A DNA stretch of 25,262 bases from positions 1 to 25,262 of the forward strand of contig CAZKZI010000031.1 in assembly GCA_964557205.1 (NCBI GenBank). Reading direction: 5' to 3'. The notes beneath the pieces were generated by a model. It saw nothing but the letters and a program-made list of their open reading frames with translations, was not told the origin of the DNA and made no database searches. Positions 8,129 through 16,107 of this stretch are shown in pieces. The translations under genes were made by a program, and so were the position numbers. This stretch comes from JAQVQN01 sp964557205. Its GTDB lineage: Bacteria; Verrucomicrobiota; Kiritimatiellia; RFP12; UBA1067. Each line of letters starts with the position of its first letter. The first letter of the stretch is position 1.

Positions 8129-8183
8129 TTACTTTGTCAATCGAGTCCCACTGTCGGAATCGCAAATTGCCGACGGGGTGGGG

Positions 8184-8212
8184 TAGACAAAAAGCGGCCT
8201 TTCTGACATACT
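8184..8212 (+). promoter_or_regulatory. Candidate promoter for the ceramidase-like gene at 8260
   Basis: TAGACA (8184-8189, five of six) and CATACT (8207-8212, four of six) are 17 bases apart. Transcription would start near 8219, about 40 bases before the ATG. An AT-rich run follows at 8211-8230. Confidence 0.33.
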
Positions 8213-8259
8213 AAGATATTTATAAAACTTACGGTTTGCGCAAAAGGCAAAGGAGTCGT

Positions 8260-9690
8260 ATGAACCGGATTGGAATGATCTCAGCAGGTATCACGATGGT
8301 TTTGGGAATGTTCGTCAGCGCGGCCGACACGTTCCGTGCAGGCGCGGCAAAGGGTAATATCACGCCGTACTTGGGAGAAGCGATCATCGGCGGGTGGAAC
8401 CACCCCCCTGCTACGCATGTGCATGACGATCTGTGGGTAAAGTGTCTGGTTCTGGACAACGGTAAAATGCGTGTGGCGTTTGTCGTGTGCGACTTGTTGG
8501 GTATTTCGAGTACAGTAAGCGATGAGGCGAGGCGACTGCTGGAGAAGGAAACTGGGATGCCAGCCTCCAACATACTCGTTTCCGCCGTACATACCCATTC
8601 TGCGACCTGCGCAATTGGAGATCGCTATAACCTCACGCCCGAGTTGGACGACTACCAGAAATTTGTGGTACGCCGCATCGCGGATGCAGTGCGTTGCGCG
8701 ATCAACAACCTCGAGCCCGCCCGCATCGGTTGGGCGACTGCGTCGGTGCCGCAGCATGTTTTCTGCCGGCGCTGGTTCATGAAGCCAGGCACGATGCCGA
8801 TGAATCCCTTCGGAAGCACGAACGACCTGGTGAAGATGAATCCGCCGAATGGCAGTGCGAATCTGGACCGGCCCGCAGGACCGACAGATCCCCAAGTCTG
8901 CCTGGTCGCTGTGAAGTCGCTCGAAGGCCGCCCCATTGGGCTACTGTCCAACTACTCGCTGCATTATGTCGGTGGCGTGCGCCACGGGGACATTTCGGCT
9001 GATTACTACGGAATGTTCGACGACCGCATGCGGCAGTTGTTGGATGCCGACCATCAAAACCCTCCGTTCGTGGCCATGATGAGCAACGGCACGAGTGGCA
9101 ACATCAACAACGTCGACTACAGCAAAAAACGCGAGAAAACGCCGCCTTACGCGCGGATGCGGGAGGTTGCCGATGATGTGGCTCAGGCGGTACACGAAGC
9201 CTATCAGACCATACAATGGCACGACAGCGTGCCGCTAGGCGTGTCATTCGAGAAGATTGACCTTCAGCTCCGTCACCCGACTCCAGAACAACTCGAATGG
9301 GCCAAAGGTGTCATTGCCAAACTTGATTCTAATGTCAAACCCAACGTGATGGAGAAGACTTACGTCGACCGCGTCTTAAAGACGACCACATTACCGGAAC
9401 GTTGGGAGTTCCCGCTGCAGACCTTTCGTATCGGCGAGGTCGGCATCGCGACTTTTCCGACCGAGGTCTTCAGCGAAATCGGACTGGATTTGAAAGCCCG
9501 GAGCCCCTTTAAACCCACGTTTATCGTGTCGTTGGCGCACGGTTATTTCGGTTACCTGCCGACTGTCGAGCAGCACAAATTGGGTGGCTACGAAACGTGG
9601 CTTGGTACCAGCCGACTCGAGGTCGAGGCTGCTCCCAAGATGATCGAACAATTGCTGGGCATGCTCACGCGGTTGCAAAAGGGGGAGTGA
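8260..9690 (+). CDS. Ceramidase-like secreted protein (PF04734 N-domain type), copy 1
   Basis: 476 residues. The ATG at 8260 follows AAAGGAG; an earlier in-frame ATG at 8236 lacks such a site. A signal peptide precedes ADTFRAGAAKGNITPYLGE, the family's N-terminal hallmark (xAGxAxxxITPxxG). Zinc-site residues of neutral ceramidases appear conserved: HTHS (His111, His113), LHY (His235), PTEVF (Glu402) and GYFGYLPT (Tyr429/432). The nucleophile hexapeptide GDVSPN is here GNINNV (280-285), so the catalytic Ser is replaced by Asn283. The C-terminal Ig-like domain of true ceramidases is absent, giving a length of ~480 instead of ~650-750. It is likely a periplasmic or secreted metal hydrolase of unknown substrate rather than a ceramidase. 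It is a close paralogue of the gene at 12701-14188. Confidence 0.75.
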   Translation: MNRIGMISAGITMVLGMFVSAADTFRAGAAKGNITPYLGEAIIGGWNHPPATHVHDDLWVKCLVLDNGKMRVAFVVCDLLGISSTVSDEARRLLEKETGMPASNILVSAVHTHSATCAIGDRYNLTPELDDYQKFVVRRIADAVRCAINNLEPARIGWATASVPQHVFCRRWFMKPGTMPMNPFGSTNDLVKMNPPNGSANLDRPAGPTDPQVCLVAVKSLEGRPIGLLSNYSLHYVGGVRHGDISADYYGMFDDRMRQLLDADHQNPPFVAMMSNGTSGNINNVDYSKKREKTPPYARMREVADDVAQAVHEAYQTIQWHDSVPLGVSFEKIDLQLRHPTPEQLEWAKGVIAKLDSNVKPNVMEKTYVDRVLKTTTLPERWEFPLQTFRIGEVGIATFPTEVFSEIGLDLKARSPFKPTFIVSLAHGYFGYLPTVEQHKLGGYETWLGTSRLEVEAAPKMIEQLLGMLTRLQKGE

Positions 9691-9705
9691 CTAGTCGTCT
9701 TAAAC

Positions 9706-9776
9706 AGGTTGTTGGCATTTTAGGCTGTAGGCTCTTAAGTTAAATGCATCTGGCGCGTATGTTTCAATAAGCAAAC
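9706..9776 (+). repeat. Second copy of the dispersed repeat (internal part)
   Basis: These 71 bases match 1738-1808 with about nine substitutions and no gap, including a perfect run of about 21 bases ending in TTTCAATAA. The copy lies between convergent genes and lacks the CCCATAGG inverted ends. Confidence 0.7.
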
Positions 9777-9795
9777 CAGGATAACACGCTGCACG

Positions 9796-11025
9796 TCACT
9801 TGCCGGACACCGGAACGGTAGCCAATTGCGCCTTGATCCAGCAGAAAATGGTGTCGCCGATCTGGCGGTAGCCCTCTGCAGACGGGTGGACTCCGTTATT
9901 CAGGCGGCTCCCTTCCTCCTTTGTTTCAGAATTCCACTGAACCTTGCTAGATGAATAGTTGTGCAGACAGTCGAGGTTGACGTTGGAAGGAATGAGAAAA
10001 ATGTTGTCCTTCTCGCGCTTGCCGTATTTTTCCATCGTCCGCTCGACCACCCGATGCTGGTTCCGTTTGTATTGCCAACGGGTCTGTCCGCACTTATAGT
10101 TGGCACCGAACCCATCCTGTGTTCCTGAGGGCGGCACAAGCAATAACATCCCGATCTTCGTATCTTTACGAACCTGATGCACCATCTCAACCAACATGTC
10201 GTAGTATTTGAACATGGTGTCAATGCTGGCCTCAATGGTCTCATCGTTAGCTCCGAAGTTGTCATTGCATCCCAGCAGAAAAGTGACAAAGTCAAGCCCC
10301 TTGCCCCCATTGAACTCCCGGCAATAGCGGGCAAAATCCAGCCCGGATTTTCCCGAGCCGTCCGCATACAGAAAGGGGCTGCTGCTTGAATTCCATGTTT
10401 TCCAGTCCTCCGGCCCGCTCTGTCTTTCCTCCACCTTGTAAAACGTAGCGAAACGTCGCGCAGTCCACCCCCCATAACCCTCAATACGGACATTCGGGTT
10501 TTTTGCGCCAGGAACATGGCCAACCAGAGTGATCTGGGGGTTAGCATCAGCCTTGCACAACTCCAACAGGTGTGCAGGATATACGGCGGCATGTGTCAGG
10601 CTGTCGCCGACCGTCAAAACACTGACCGGCATGCCTCCTCCGGCTTTTTCCGGCACGACCTCCAGCACCGACTCCGCCCGGGCAATGATCCGGTTCAGCT
10701 CATCTCGGACCTCGACAGCAAACGGGAACGTCCCGACATCCTGTTCCGTCGGAACAAACGTCCAGCGCTCAACCTGCTGTTTTCCCTTGGCGCAGACCGC
10801 ATCGAACACGACATTCAGAGGGGTTACCGTCAGGCAAATGTTATCGAAATACACATTCATCTCAATACCGGGAACGGCGTAAAGTCGCGGGGGCAACCGG
10901 AGCCGGATAGTCCCCGAAAACTGCGCGGGTTTCTGCTTCGCAGATTGTGCTGACAACGGAGCCTGCGCAAACGAACTTGTACCCAACAGAATGGCAAACA
11001 GGACAACAAAAAAACGATGGGTCAT
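9796..11025 (-). CDS. Secreted SGNH/GDSL hydrolase with N-terminal Ig-like domain
   Basis: 409 residues from the ATG at 11025 (AGAGG 5-6 bases upstream), preferred over the ATG at 11070. A signal peptide (MTHRFFVVLFAILLGTSSFA) is followed by a ~95-residue beta-sandwich-like region (~35-125), then the SGNH domain. Block I is VGDSLTHAA (Ser142 nucleophile), block III GCND (Asn254), block V NGVHPSAEGY (His380). The acidic partner of the usual DxxH is Asn377 here. These enzymes are esterases, often removing acetyl groups from polysaccharides. Location next to Tat-exported oxidoreductase and glycosidase-like genes fits carbohydrate de-esterification, which is inferred. It lies 137 bases downstream of the oxidoreductase gene on the same strand and may be co-transcribed. 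Confidence 0.78.
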   Translation of the reverse strand: MTHRFFVVLFAILLGTSSFAQAPLSAQSAKQKPAQFSGTIRLRLPPRLYAVPGIEMNVYFDNICLTVTPLNVVFDAVCAKGKQQVERWTFVPTEQDVGTFPFAVEVRDELNRIIARAESVLEVVPEKAGGGMPVSVLTVGDSLTHAAVYPAHLLELCKADANPQITLVGHVPGAKNPNVRIEGYGGWTARRFATFYKVEERQSGPEDWKTWNSSSSPFLYADGSGKSGLDFARYCREFNGGKGLDFVTFLLGCNDNFGANDETIEASIDTMFKYYDMLVEMVHQVRKDTKIGMLLLVPPSGTQDGFGANYKCGQTRWQYKRNQHRVVERTMEKYGKREKDNIFLIPSNVNLDCLHNYSSSKVQWNSETKEEGSRLNNGVHPSAEGYRQIGDTIFCWIKAQLATVPVSGK

Positions 11026-11162
11026 TTTACCCTCTAGTCTTTCACACATTTCGAAGTGGTTAAATAACAAAGTAACTGCTCAGCTGCGTTATTGGAGCCA
11101 GCCCTTCACAATACATATTGCACCCATGAGGTGTGGAGTACACTTCGTCGCCACACTTGATC

Positions 11163-12554
11163 TCACACTTTGTCGGAAATCTCGTACCCTTTCCGGTAGG
11201 TGGCCTTGATCATCGCGTTAGCGGCGGGATTATCGAATGTGTTGGTTTTGGCATCGTAATTCATCGAGACATTGCCGATCCGGTGGGCGATATTGCCCAT
11301 GTGCGCGACAAGGTTGCTGGCATGTGCAACCGCAACGTCCGCATTGGGCTGTTTGCGATTCTTCACGCATTCGATAAAGTCGCGGTAGTGTTTAGTATCG
11401 CCCGGCTGACCGTAAATCTTGTCAACAATCTGATTGCTCGCCTTCACGATACTTAATCCTCCGCCGTGCCGCCCCAGAATCATGAGCAAGTCCTGCCCGT
11501 AGATCTCGATACGCGTAGCGTTCAGGGACCAGTCGGGAACGCGATTTCTGCTTTTGCGGAGCTCGTTGGCAGTCTTCTCCATGTATGTCGGGTACTGGGT
11601 CATATCGAACGCCATAACGAACGAACCAAAGTCCCAGGCGACATTCAGCACATCCGGCACCTCGGCGTCATCCCCCTTGTAGATGTAGCGTCCCCCGAGG
11701 GCGCGCACACTCTTAGGCAAGCCGGGGTCGCCCATTATCATCAGCGCCAGATCAACCTGATGGATGGAGTCGTCAGTCAGGTCCCCGCCGCAGTATTCCC
11801 AGTTCTTGTGCCAGCCGCCCTGCCAGATCTGCTGATGATAGGGCCGCCATGCCGCTCGTCCCAGCCAGCGATCCCAGTCGAAGTCTTTGGGCTGTGTACC
11901 CGGCTCGCCCAGTTTGAAAGACGAACCTTTCTTGAGGTTGAAGACTTTGACCAGCCCGATTTTACCCAGCTTGCCGCTCTGCACGATCTCGCGCGCCTGA
12001 TGGTTGTATTCGGCCGAGCGGTTCTGTGTGCCGACCTGCACGATGCGCTTGTATTTCGCGGCAGCCTCGACCATCAGTCCGCTCTCCCACATGCAGTACG
12101 AGTGGGGCTTCTCCACATACACGTCCTTGCCGGCCTGACATGCCATGATCGTCAGCGGCGCGTGCCAGTTGTCCTGCGTGGCGACAATTACGGCGTCGAT
12201 ATCCGGCGCGTCCAGGACCTTGCGGTAGTCCTTCTCGAAGCGCGGCTTGACGGACTGCGCCGGCTGGATGAAATCCCACATCTTATCCAACCGCTGGTCG
12301 CTTAAGTCGCAGAGGCAGACGCAATTCGCATCTGTTTCCGCAAGCATCATGCGCAAGATATATCTTGCGCGGCCGCCGCATCCGATAACTGCGACATTCA
12401 CCTTTTCGTTGGCTCCGATCACCCGGTCGGCGCTGAGCGCAGTCCACGCGCCCATACCCAGTGCTGCTCCGGCCGAGCGTTGCAGAAACGACCTGCGCGT
12501 AACCGGCTTTTTTCCAGCCAGAGGTTTCATTGTGGTCTCGTTCATATAAAGCAT
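11163..12554 (-). CDS. Tat-exported Gfo/Idh/MocA family oxidoreductase
   Basis: 463 residues. TRRSFLQRSAGAALGMGAW (residues 19-37) is a twin-arginine signal, so the enzyme is folded with cofactor before export. The Rossmann domain starts at VNVAVIGCGGRARY (52-65). The active-site/dinucleotide motif EKP is at 148-150, and the C-terminal domain holds GGDLTDDSIHQVDLALM (His265, Asp268), normal for sugar or inositol dehydrogenases of this family. Two starts are possible: the ATG at 12554 has AAGGGAAGGGAG running up to it, and the ATG at 12545 has GGGAG 9 bases upstream. The likely reaction is NAD(P)-dependent oxidation/reduction of a sugar, or redox-assisted glycoside cleavage. The substrate is not readable. 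A sigma70-type promoter lies at 12639-12667. Confidence 0.85.
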   Translation of the reverse strand: MLYMNETTMKPLAGKKPVTRRSFLQRSAGAALGMGAWTALSADRVIGANEKVNVAVIGCGGRARYILRMMLAETDANCVCLCDLSDQRLDKMWDFIQPAQSVKPRFEKDYRKVLDAPDIDAVIVATQDNWHAPLTIMACQAGKDVYVEKPHSYCMWESGLMVEAAAKYKRIVQVGTQNRSAEYNHQAREIVQSGKLGKIGLVKVFNLKKGSSFKLGEPGTQPKDFDWDRWLGRAAWRPYHQQIWQGGWHKNWEYCGGDLTDDSIHQVDLALMIMGDPGLPKSVRALGGRYIYKGDDAEVPDVLNVAWDFGSFVMAFDMTQYPTYMEKTANELRKSRNRVPDWSLNATRIEIYGQDLLMILGRHGGGLSIVKASNQIVDKIYGQPGDTKHYRDFIECVKNRKQPNADVAVAHASNLVAHMGNIAHRIGNVSMNYDAKTNTFDNPAANAMIKATYRKGYEISDKV

Positions 12555-12583
12555 CTCCCTTCCCTTACAGATGTGATCGTTCT

Positions 12584-12600
12584 CATTAGCATCCCATAGG
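12584..12600. repeat. 17-base fragment of the dispersed repeat's end
   Basis: CATTAGCATCCCATAGG here is the exact reverse complement of 1912-1928, the right inverted end of the element at 1719-1928. It falls in the untranslated leader of the oxidoreductase gene. Confidence 0.5.
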
Positions 12601-12638
12601 CTTATCAGGCAACATGTCGGTACCCATAATTAGTATTT

Positions 12639-12667
12639 ATTATGCGAGGGAGGGCGGATAGAGTCAA
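12639..12667 (-). promoter_or_regulatory. Sigma70-type promoter for the oxidoreductase gene
   Basis: On the minus strand TTGACT (12662-12667) and CATAAT (12639-12644) each match five of six consensus positions with a 17-base spacer. Transcription would start near 12632, giving a leader of about 78 bases. Confidence 0.5.
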
Positions 12668-12700
12668 CCCCTAAACTCCACTATAAAAGTGAATGAAAGT

Positions 12701-14188
12701 TTACCGGACTTGGTTAAAAAGTTTAAGAATTTCTGTTACAATTTTTCTCGATGCATTAGGTTCTACCTTATTTACACTCAGCCATGTCTCATAGCCACCT
12801 AATTGATGTTGCTCGGGAGTCGGAAGATATCCATACCCGCCATTAGCCAACGCGATGGTAAAGGATGGCTTAAAAGGACTTCGGGTTTTAATTTCCAAAC
12901 CTATTTCAGCAAAAGGTTCGAAGGGAATTGTAGCTATACCGACCTCCCCTACACGAAAAGTCTGTAAAATAACATCAATTTTCTCGGGCCATTCTTTCAT
13001 TTGAATAGTGCGTTCTGCGAAAACACCTTCAATGCGATTTTTCGGATTATCGGTTTGTTTCTTTTGGACTATCTTCTCTGCCCATTCAAGCATTTTGGAG
13101 TCAGGTTTACGTACATTAAGCGTGAGTTCCGTTTGAGCAGCCTTTAGGGGCACCCAATCTTTGTATTGGAGCCCCTGATATACTCTAAATACTTCTTGGG
13201 CGACATCATTAGCGACTATCCGCATTTTCTCATAAGGGTGATATTTTTTAGGAGTACCTCCATAATTAATATTATTTACATCACCCTCAGTGCCATTAGA
13301 CATTATGCCTACAAAAGGACGATCTAAATGATCTGCATTTAATAGTTCCTGAAGACGGTTTGCAAACATGGCAAAATAATCTGCAGAAATCTCGCCCTTA
13401 GGCACCCCGCCTACGTAGTGCAACGCATAATTAGCAAATACAGCTATGGGGCGGCCTTCCAAAGATTGAACGGAGAGGAATGAAACTTCCGGATCTGTAG
13501 GGCCTGCCGGTTCAAGAATATTGGGATTGCCAATGCCTGGATTCATTTGGACTCGTTCCATTTTCCCAAAGGGATTACATATCGGGGATTTTAATTTCCA
13601 GCGACGGTTGAAAACGTGCTGCGGCACACTACCCACTCCCCAGCTTATCCGCGCAGGCTCCAGATTATTCACTGCCACCCTGACTCCATCAGCAATGCGA
13701 CGTGCGACAAACTGCTGGTAGTCATCCAACGGCTTAGGCCATTTCGCTTCTACAGCAGAACGGTCACGAATACTGAGCGAAGGTTCAGGCGGATTAATTT
13801 CCGTACCTGCCCAAACTGAAGAATGGGTGTGCGTAGATGACATCGTGATATGTTCTTTTGGTATTTGGGTTGCTTTTAAAGTCAACCGTTTAGCCTCGTC
13901 AAACACTTCACGGGGTATTTCCACATTATCAACAACCACAAAAACCAACTGAACCTCGCCGTCGTCCAAAGCAAGAGAACGAACGTGTAGCTCATCATGG
14001 ACGCTGGTTGCCAAAGGCAGGGGGTTCCAACCTCCGGCAATGCCTTCTCCCAAATATGGGGTAATGTTAGCGGTAGATGCGCCTGCTCGAAAAATCTTGT
14101 TTTGGTTCGAACTTGATTTGTTTTGTGCATGCGTTGTCAAAGCCCCGAAAAGCATAATGACGCAACAAAAATACCCACTATTTTTCAT
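12701..14188 (-). CDS. Ceramidase-like secreted protein (PF04734 N-domain type), copy 2
   Basis: About 495 residues. The ATG at 14188 is preferred because AAGGA, overlapping the upstream gene's TAA stop, lies 8-9 bases before it; the ATG at 14197 would have no spacing. A signal peptide (MKNSGYFCCVIMLFGALTTHA) precedes FRAGASTANITPYLGE. Metal-site motifs are present: THTHSS (His120, His122), LHYVGGV (His257), IPFEPF and GYGYLPTPEQH. The nucleophile motif is GDVNN, with Asn305 at the ceramidase Ser position. Long blocks are near identical to the gene at 8260 (SVPQHVFxRRW, PAGPTDP, SLEGRPI, EQHxLGGYETWL), but the coding DNA here is clearly AT-richer. It is translationally coupled to the upstream gene at 14200. 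Enzymatic activity is unknown. Confidence 0.75.
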   Translation of the reverse strand: MKNSGYFCCVIMLFGALTTHAQNKSSSNQNKIFRAGASTANITPYLGEGIAGGWNPLPLATSVHDELHVRSLALDDGEVQLVFVVVDNVEIPREVFDEAKRLTLKATQIPKEHITMSSTHTHSSVWAGTEINPPEPSLSIRDRSAVEAKWPKPLDDYQQFVARRIADGVRVAVNNLEPARISWGVGSVPQHVFNRRWKLKSPICNPFGKMERVQMNPGIGNPNILEPAGPTDPEVSFLSVQSLEGRPIAVFANYALHYVGGVPKGEISADYFAMFANRLQELLNADHLDRPFVGIMSNGTEGDVNNINYGGTPKKYHPYEKMRIVANDVAQEVFRVYQGLQYKDWVPLKAAQTELTLNVRKPDSKMLEWAEKIVQKKQTDNPKNRIEGVFAERTIQMKEWPEKIDVILQTFRVGEVGIATIPFEPFAEIGLEIKTRSPFKPSFTIALANGGYGYLPTPEQHQLGGYETWLSVNKVEPNASRKIVTEILKLFNQVR

Positions 14189-14199
14189 GATTTTCATCC

Positions 14200-16008
14200 T
14201 TACTGGTTTTTCTTTAATTCATTGAGCATCCTTAGCGCATTTTCGACTAAAATTTCACCAGAACCTGGCGCAGCTTTTGTGGATATCGGTTCATAATTTC
14301 CCTCGGCATAAGCCTTCCTGTCAGGTATATAACCATCGTAACCATTGGTTATTTCAGTGATTATGGTATATGGATAAGGAGATCTGCTTTTAATATACTG
14401 TCCCAGTTCTGTAAACATTTCATAAGGGAAACTGACAATTGCACACGAATCGCCTATAGCAAAAACCTGAATCTCGGGCTGAAGCGATTCGCTTTTACTT
14501 TCTGCAACACGCAGCACTTTAAATGCCTTCACAAAATCTAAAAAAGGCGCTGCGCCAGGCTTGCCGTATTTCGCTTCTATTTCACGTGCCCATGCCAGTT
14601 CCTCTTTTGTTATTTTAGCTAAAGGAAGTGGCACAATTTCACTTTTTACTTTTACTGAATTCACATCAAGAGCCGATAAACGCGCATAAGTTTTAATAAC
14701 CTCCCCTGCGAGAATAGTACCATTTTTTTCAGCTCTGAAATGCCCGCCATGGGGCGCATCTCCATTTACATCAATGTGATTTATATTCCCGGAACATCCT
14801 TGGGAAAAAATAGTTGCCATATCACTCCCTTTTACCTCCCTAAGAATAGTTGACAGTGTATAAGGAAGATCCGCGGAAATGCCCAAACCACCGACCTCAT
14901 CTAAATGGAGGGCGAAATTCACAAAGGTTGAAATGGGGCGACTATCCAGAGTCTCCGCATAAAGAACAGCCACATCCGGGTCAATCGGGCCGGCAGGTTT
15001 GATTATTTTGGGATTTTTCAAACCCGGATTCCAACCAACTGTACCATCAGTCATAAAAAAGCGCCGGTTAAAACTGATGGAATCTTCACGTCCCAGTCCA
15101 AATGACAACCTGGCTGGCTTTAATGCGGCATTGGCTTGTGTGATGCTATCAGCAATAAGTCCGGGTAGCTTTGTAATATAGCCGTATAATATTTGACCGC
15201 TTTGACTTTTAGGATCAACTAATCTTCTCTTAAGGTAAGCAGGACTGGATGTTAGCCAGGAAGGATCAGCCGGGAGCACGGGGCCGGTATGGGTATGGGT
15301 CGCGCCAATCATAACATGAGCCGCATCCATACCGGTTGACTTTTCAGCTAACTCTCTAACCTTGGCAACTACGATTTCGGGGATGCCAATTAAATCACAT
15401 CCAACTATCGCGATCCTTGTGCCGTTTTTTTCAATGACAAGGGCTTTAGCAAAAAGATCATCGTGGATCTCTTGCGCTCCCCTTTCGGAATAATAGCCTG
15501 CCATCGGCGTTCCAAGTGGGGGGGTGATTTTTACGGATGCGGCGCCGATCTTCAGATCATCTGCATACGCAGACAAAACCATCAACAATCCAACAAGTAA
15601 ACAACCGGTGATTTTTTTTACGCCCGTGTTTCCGCCACCTCTTGCCATTTCAATGTCAAGCGGAGCGTTGGTCTTATATCCGCCTCGTGTAAAGTCAGGG
15701 ATTTTTACCGGAACGGAATTATTGGCAACGCACCATTCACTAAGCGGCACAATAGAGCTCCAAGCTGCAGCACCATAACAATCCATATCTAACGGAAGTC
15801 CGTTTCTCAAACAATCGATCAAACGCCATTGCATCAAAAAGTCCATTCCTCCATGTCCACCTACTTTTTTTGCCATGTCCCCTGCTATTTTTACTATCGG
15901 AGGAGTATATTTTTCCCGCAATGCCTTCAGTTCTTCTTCACTCACCCCGGTTCCTGCAATGCTGGCTGCCTTAAGAAAAATTCTGCGGTTTGTTTTCATT
16001 GTCTTCAT
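14200..16008 (-). CDS. Fusion of a GH109-like remnant and a ceramidase-like protein (copy 3)
   Basis: 602 residues in one open frame. Residues 1-20 (MKTMKTNRRIFLKAASIAGT) are a Tat-type leader. Residues ~22-120 match the C-terminal end of GH109-like Gfo/Idh/MocA proteins: GHGGMDFLMQWRLIDCLRNG, LPLDMD, SSIVPLSEW, VKIPDFTRGGYKTN. The NAD-binding and central parts (normally ~300 residues) are missing. From ~130 a second signal peptide (VKKITGCLLVGLLMVLSAYA) begins a full ceramidase-like domain with ATHTHTG (His238, His240), FALHLDE (His368), CSGNINHID (Asn410 at the nucleophile Ser position), FPYEMF and GYDGYIP. An ATG at 15648 (residue 121) could be the true start of the ceramidase-like part but lacks a ribosome binding site. 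The start at 16008 has AAAGG about 10 bases upstream. A promoter lies at 16043-16073. Confidence 0.7.
   Translation of the reverse strand: MKTMKTNRRIFLKAASIAGTGVSEEELKALREKYTPPIVKIAGDMAKKVGGHGGMDFLMQWRLIDCLRNGLPLDMDCYGAAAWSSIVPLSEWCVANNSVPVKIPDFTRGGYKTNAPLDIEMARGGGNTGVKKITGCLLVGLLMVLSAYADDLKIGAASVKITPPLGTPMAGYYSERGAQEIHDDLFAKALVIEKNGTRIAIVGCDLIGIPEIVVAKVRELAEKSTGMDAAHVMIGATHTHTGPVLPADPSWLTSSPAYLKRRLVDPKSQSGQILYGYITKLPGLIADSITQANAALKPARLSFGLGREDSISFNRRFFMTDGTVGWNPGLKNPKIIKPAGPIDPDVAVLYAETLDSRPISTFVNFALHLDEVGGLGISADLPYTLSTILREVKGSDMATIFSQGCSGNINHIDVNGDAPHGGHFRAEKNGTILAGEVIKTYARLSALDVNSVKVKSEIVPLPLAKITKEELAWAREIEAKYGKPGAAPFLDFVKAFKVLRVAESKSESLQPEIQVFAIGDSCAIVSFPYEMFTELGQYIKSRSPYPYTIITEITNGYDGYIPDRKAYAEGNYEPISTKAAPGSGEILVENALRMLNELKKNQ
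15649..16008 (-). pseudogene. Internally deleted GH109-like Gfo/Idh/MocA gene remnant
   Basis: This is the 5' portion of the fusion frame. It joins a Tat leader directly to the last ~95 residues of a GH109-like enzyme, ending at PLDIE. No Rossmann motif (GxGxxG/A), EKP motif or central domain remains, so it cannot be a working oxidoreductase or glycosidase. An in-frame internal deletion of about 1 kb plus loss of the stop explains the arrangement. Whether the peptide is still made as a leader for the ceramidase-like protein is open. Confidence 0.6.
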
Positions 16009-16042
16009 ACTTTTTTAGCCTTTGCGGATTCGGATTCAAAGA

Positions 16043-16073
16043 ATTATATCAAATCTCGTAATATATAAGTCAA
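16043..16073 (-). promoter_or_regulatory. Extended -10 promoter for the ceramidase-like fusion operon
   Basis: On the minus strand a perfect TATAAT (16043-16048) is preceded by TG at the extended -10 position (TGATATAAT). TTGACT (16068-16073) lies 19 bases further upstream, longer than ideal but tolerable with an extended -10. The start would be near 16036, about 28 bases before the ATG at 16008. Confidence 0.5.
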
Positions 16074-16085
16074 AATCGCGAGATT
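16052..16085. promoter_or_regulatory. Inverted repeat overlapping the promoter, operator candidate
   Basis: AATCTCG (16052-16058) and CGAGATT (16079-16085) are perfect inverted copies 20 bases apart. One arm sits in the -10/-35 spacer and the other just upstream of the -35 element of the minus-strand promoter, a placement typical of a repressor or activator site. No regulator gene is in the window. Confidence 0.35.
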
Positions 16086-16107
16086 AAGCAAGCTATCTTG
16101 AAAATTT

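Larger units (their letters stand above)
7666..8259. other. 594-base gap without a convincing gene
   Basis: No recognisable protein is encoded on either strand. Two curiosities are present. A strong ribosome binding site (GAAGGAGG, 7747-7754) precedes an ATG at 7759 that opens only a seven-codon frame (MSGLLLR). Two short frames overlap as ATGA at 8021 (one ending EKVKRKEDR, the next beginning MKVKKEFPARVPEGKEFEG). The GC-rich hairpin at 8098-8128 lies inside the second frame. The stretch may be a decayed gene; nothing can be assigned. Confidence 0.4.

Noticed and set aside
8021..8206. Short gene beginning MKVKKEFPARVPEGKE
   Set aside because: GAGGA lies only three bases before the ATG. The second half is encoded by a GC hairpin and reads as low-meaning sequence, so it is kept only as a remark on the gap.
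11130..11162. Terminator after the oxidoreductase gene (GTGTGG/CCACAC)
   Set aside because: Only six paired bases with a 14-base loop and no following T-run.
11466..12305. 279-codon open frame on the plus strand
   Set aside because: Mirror of the Gfo/Idh/MocA gene, which shows all family motifs.
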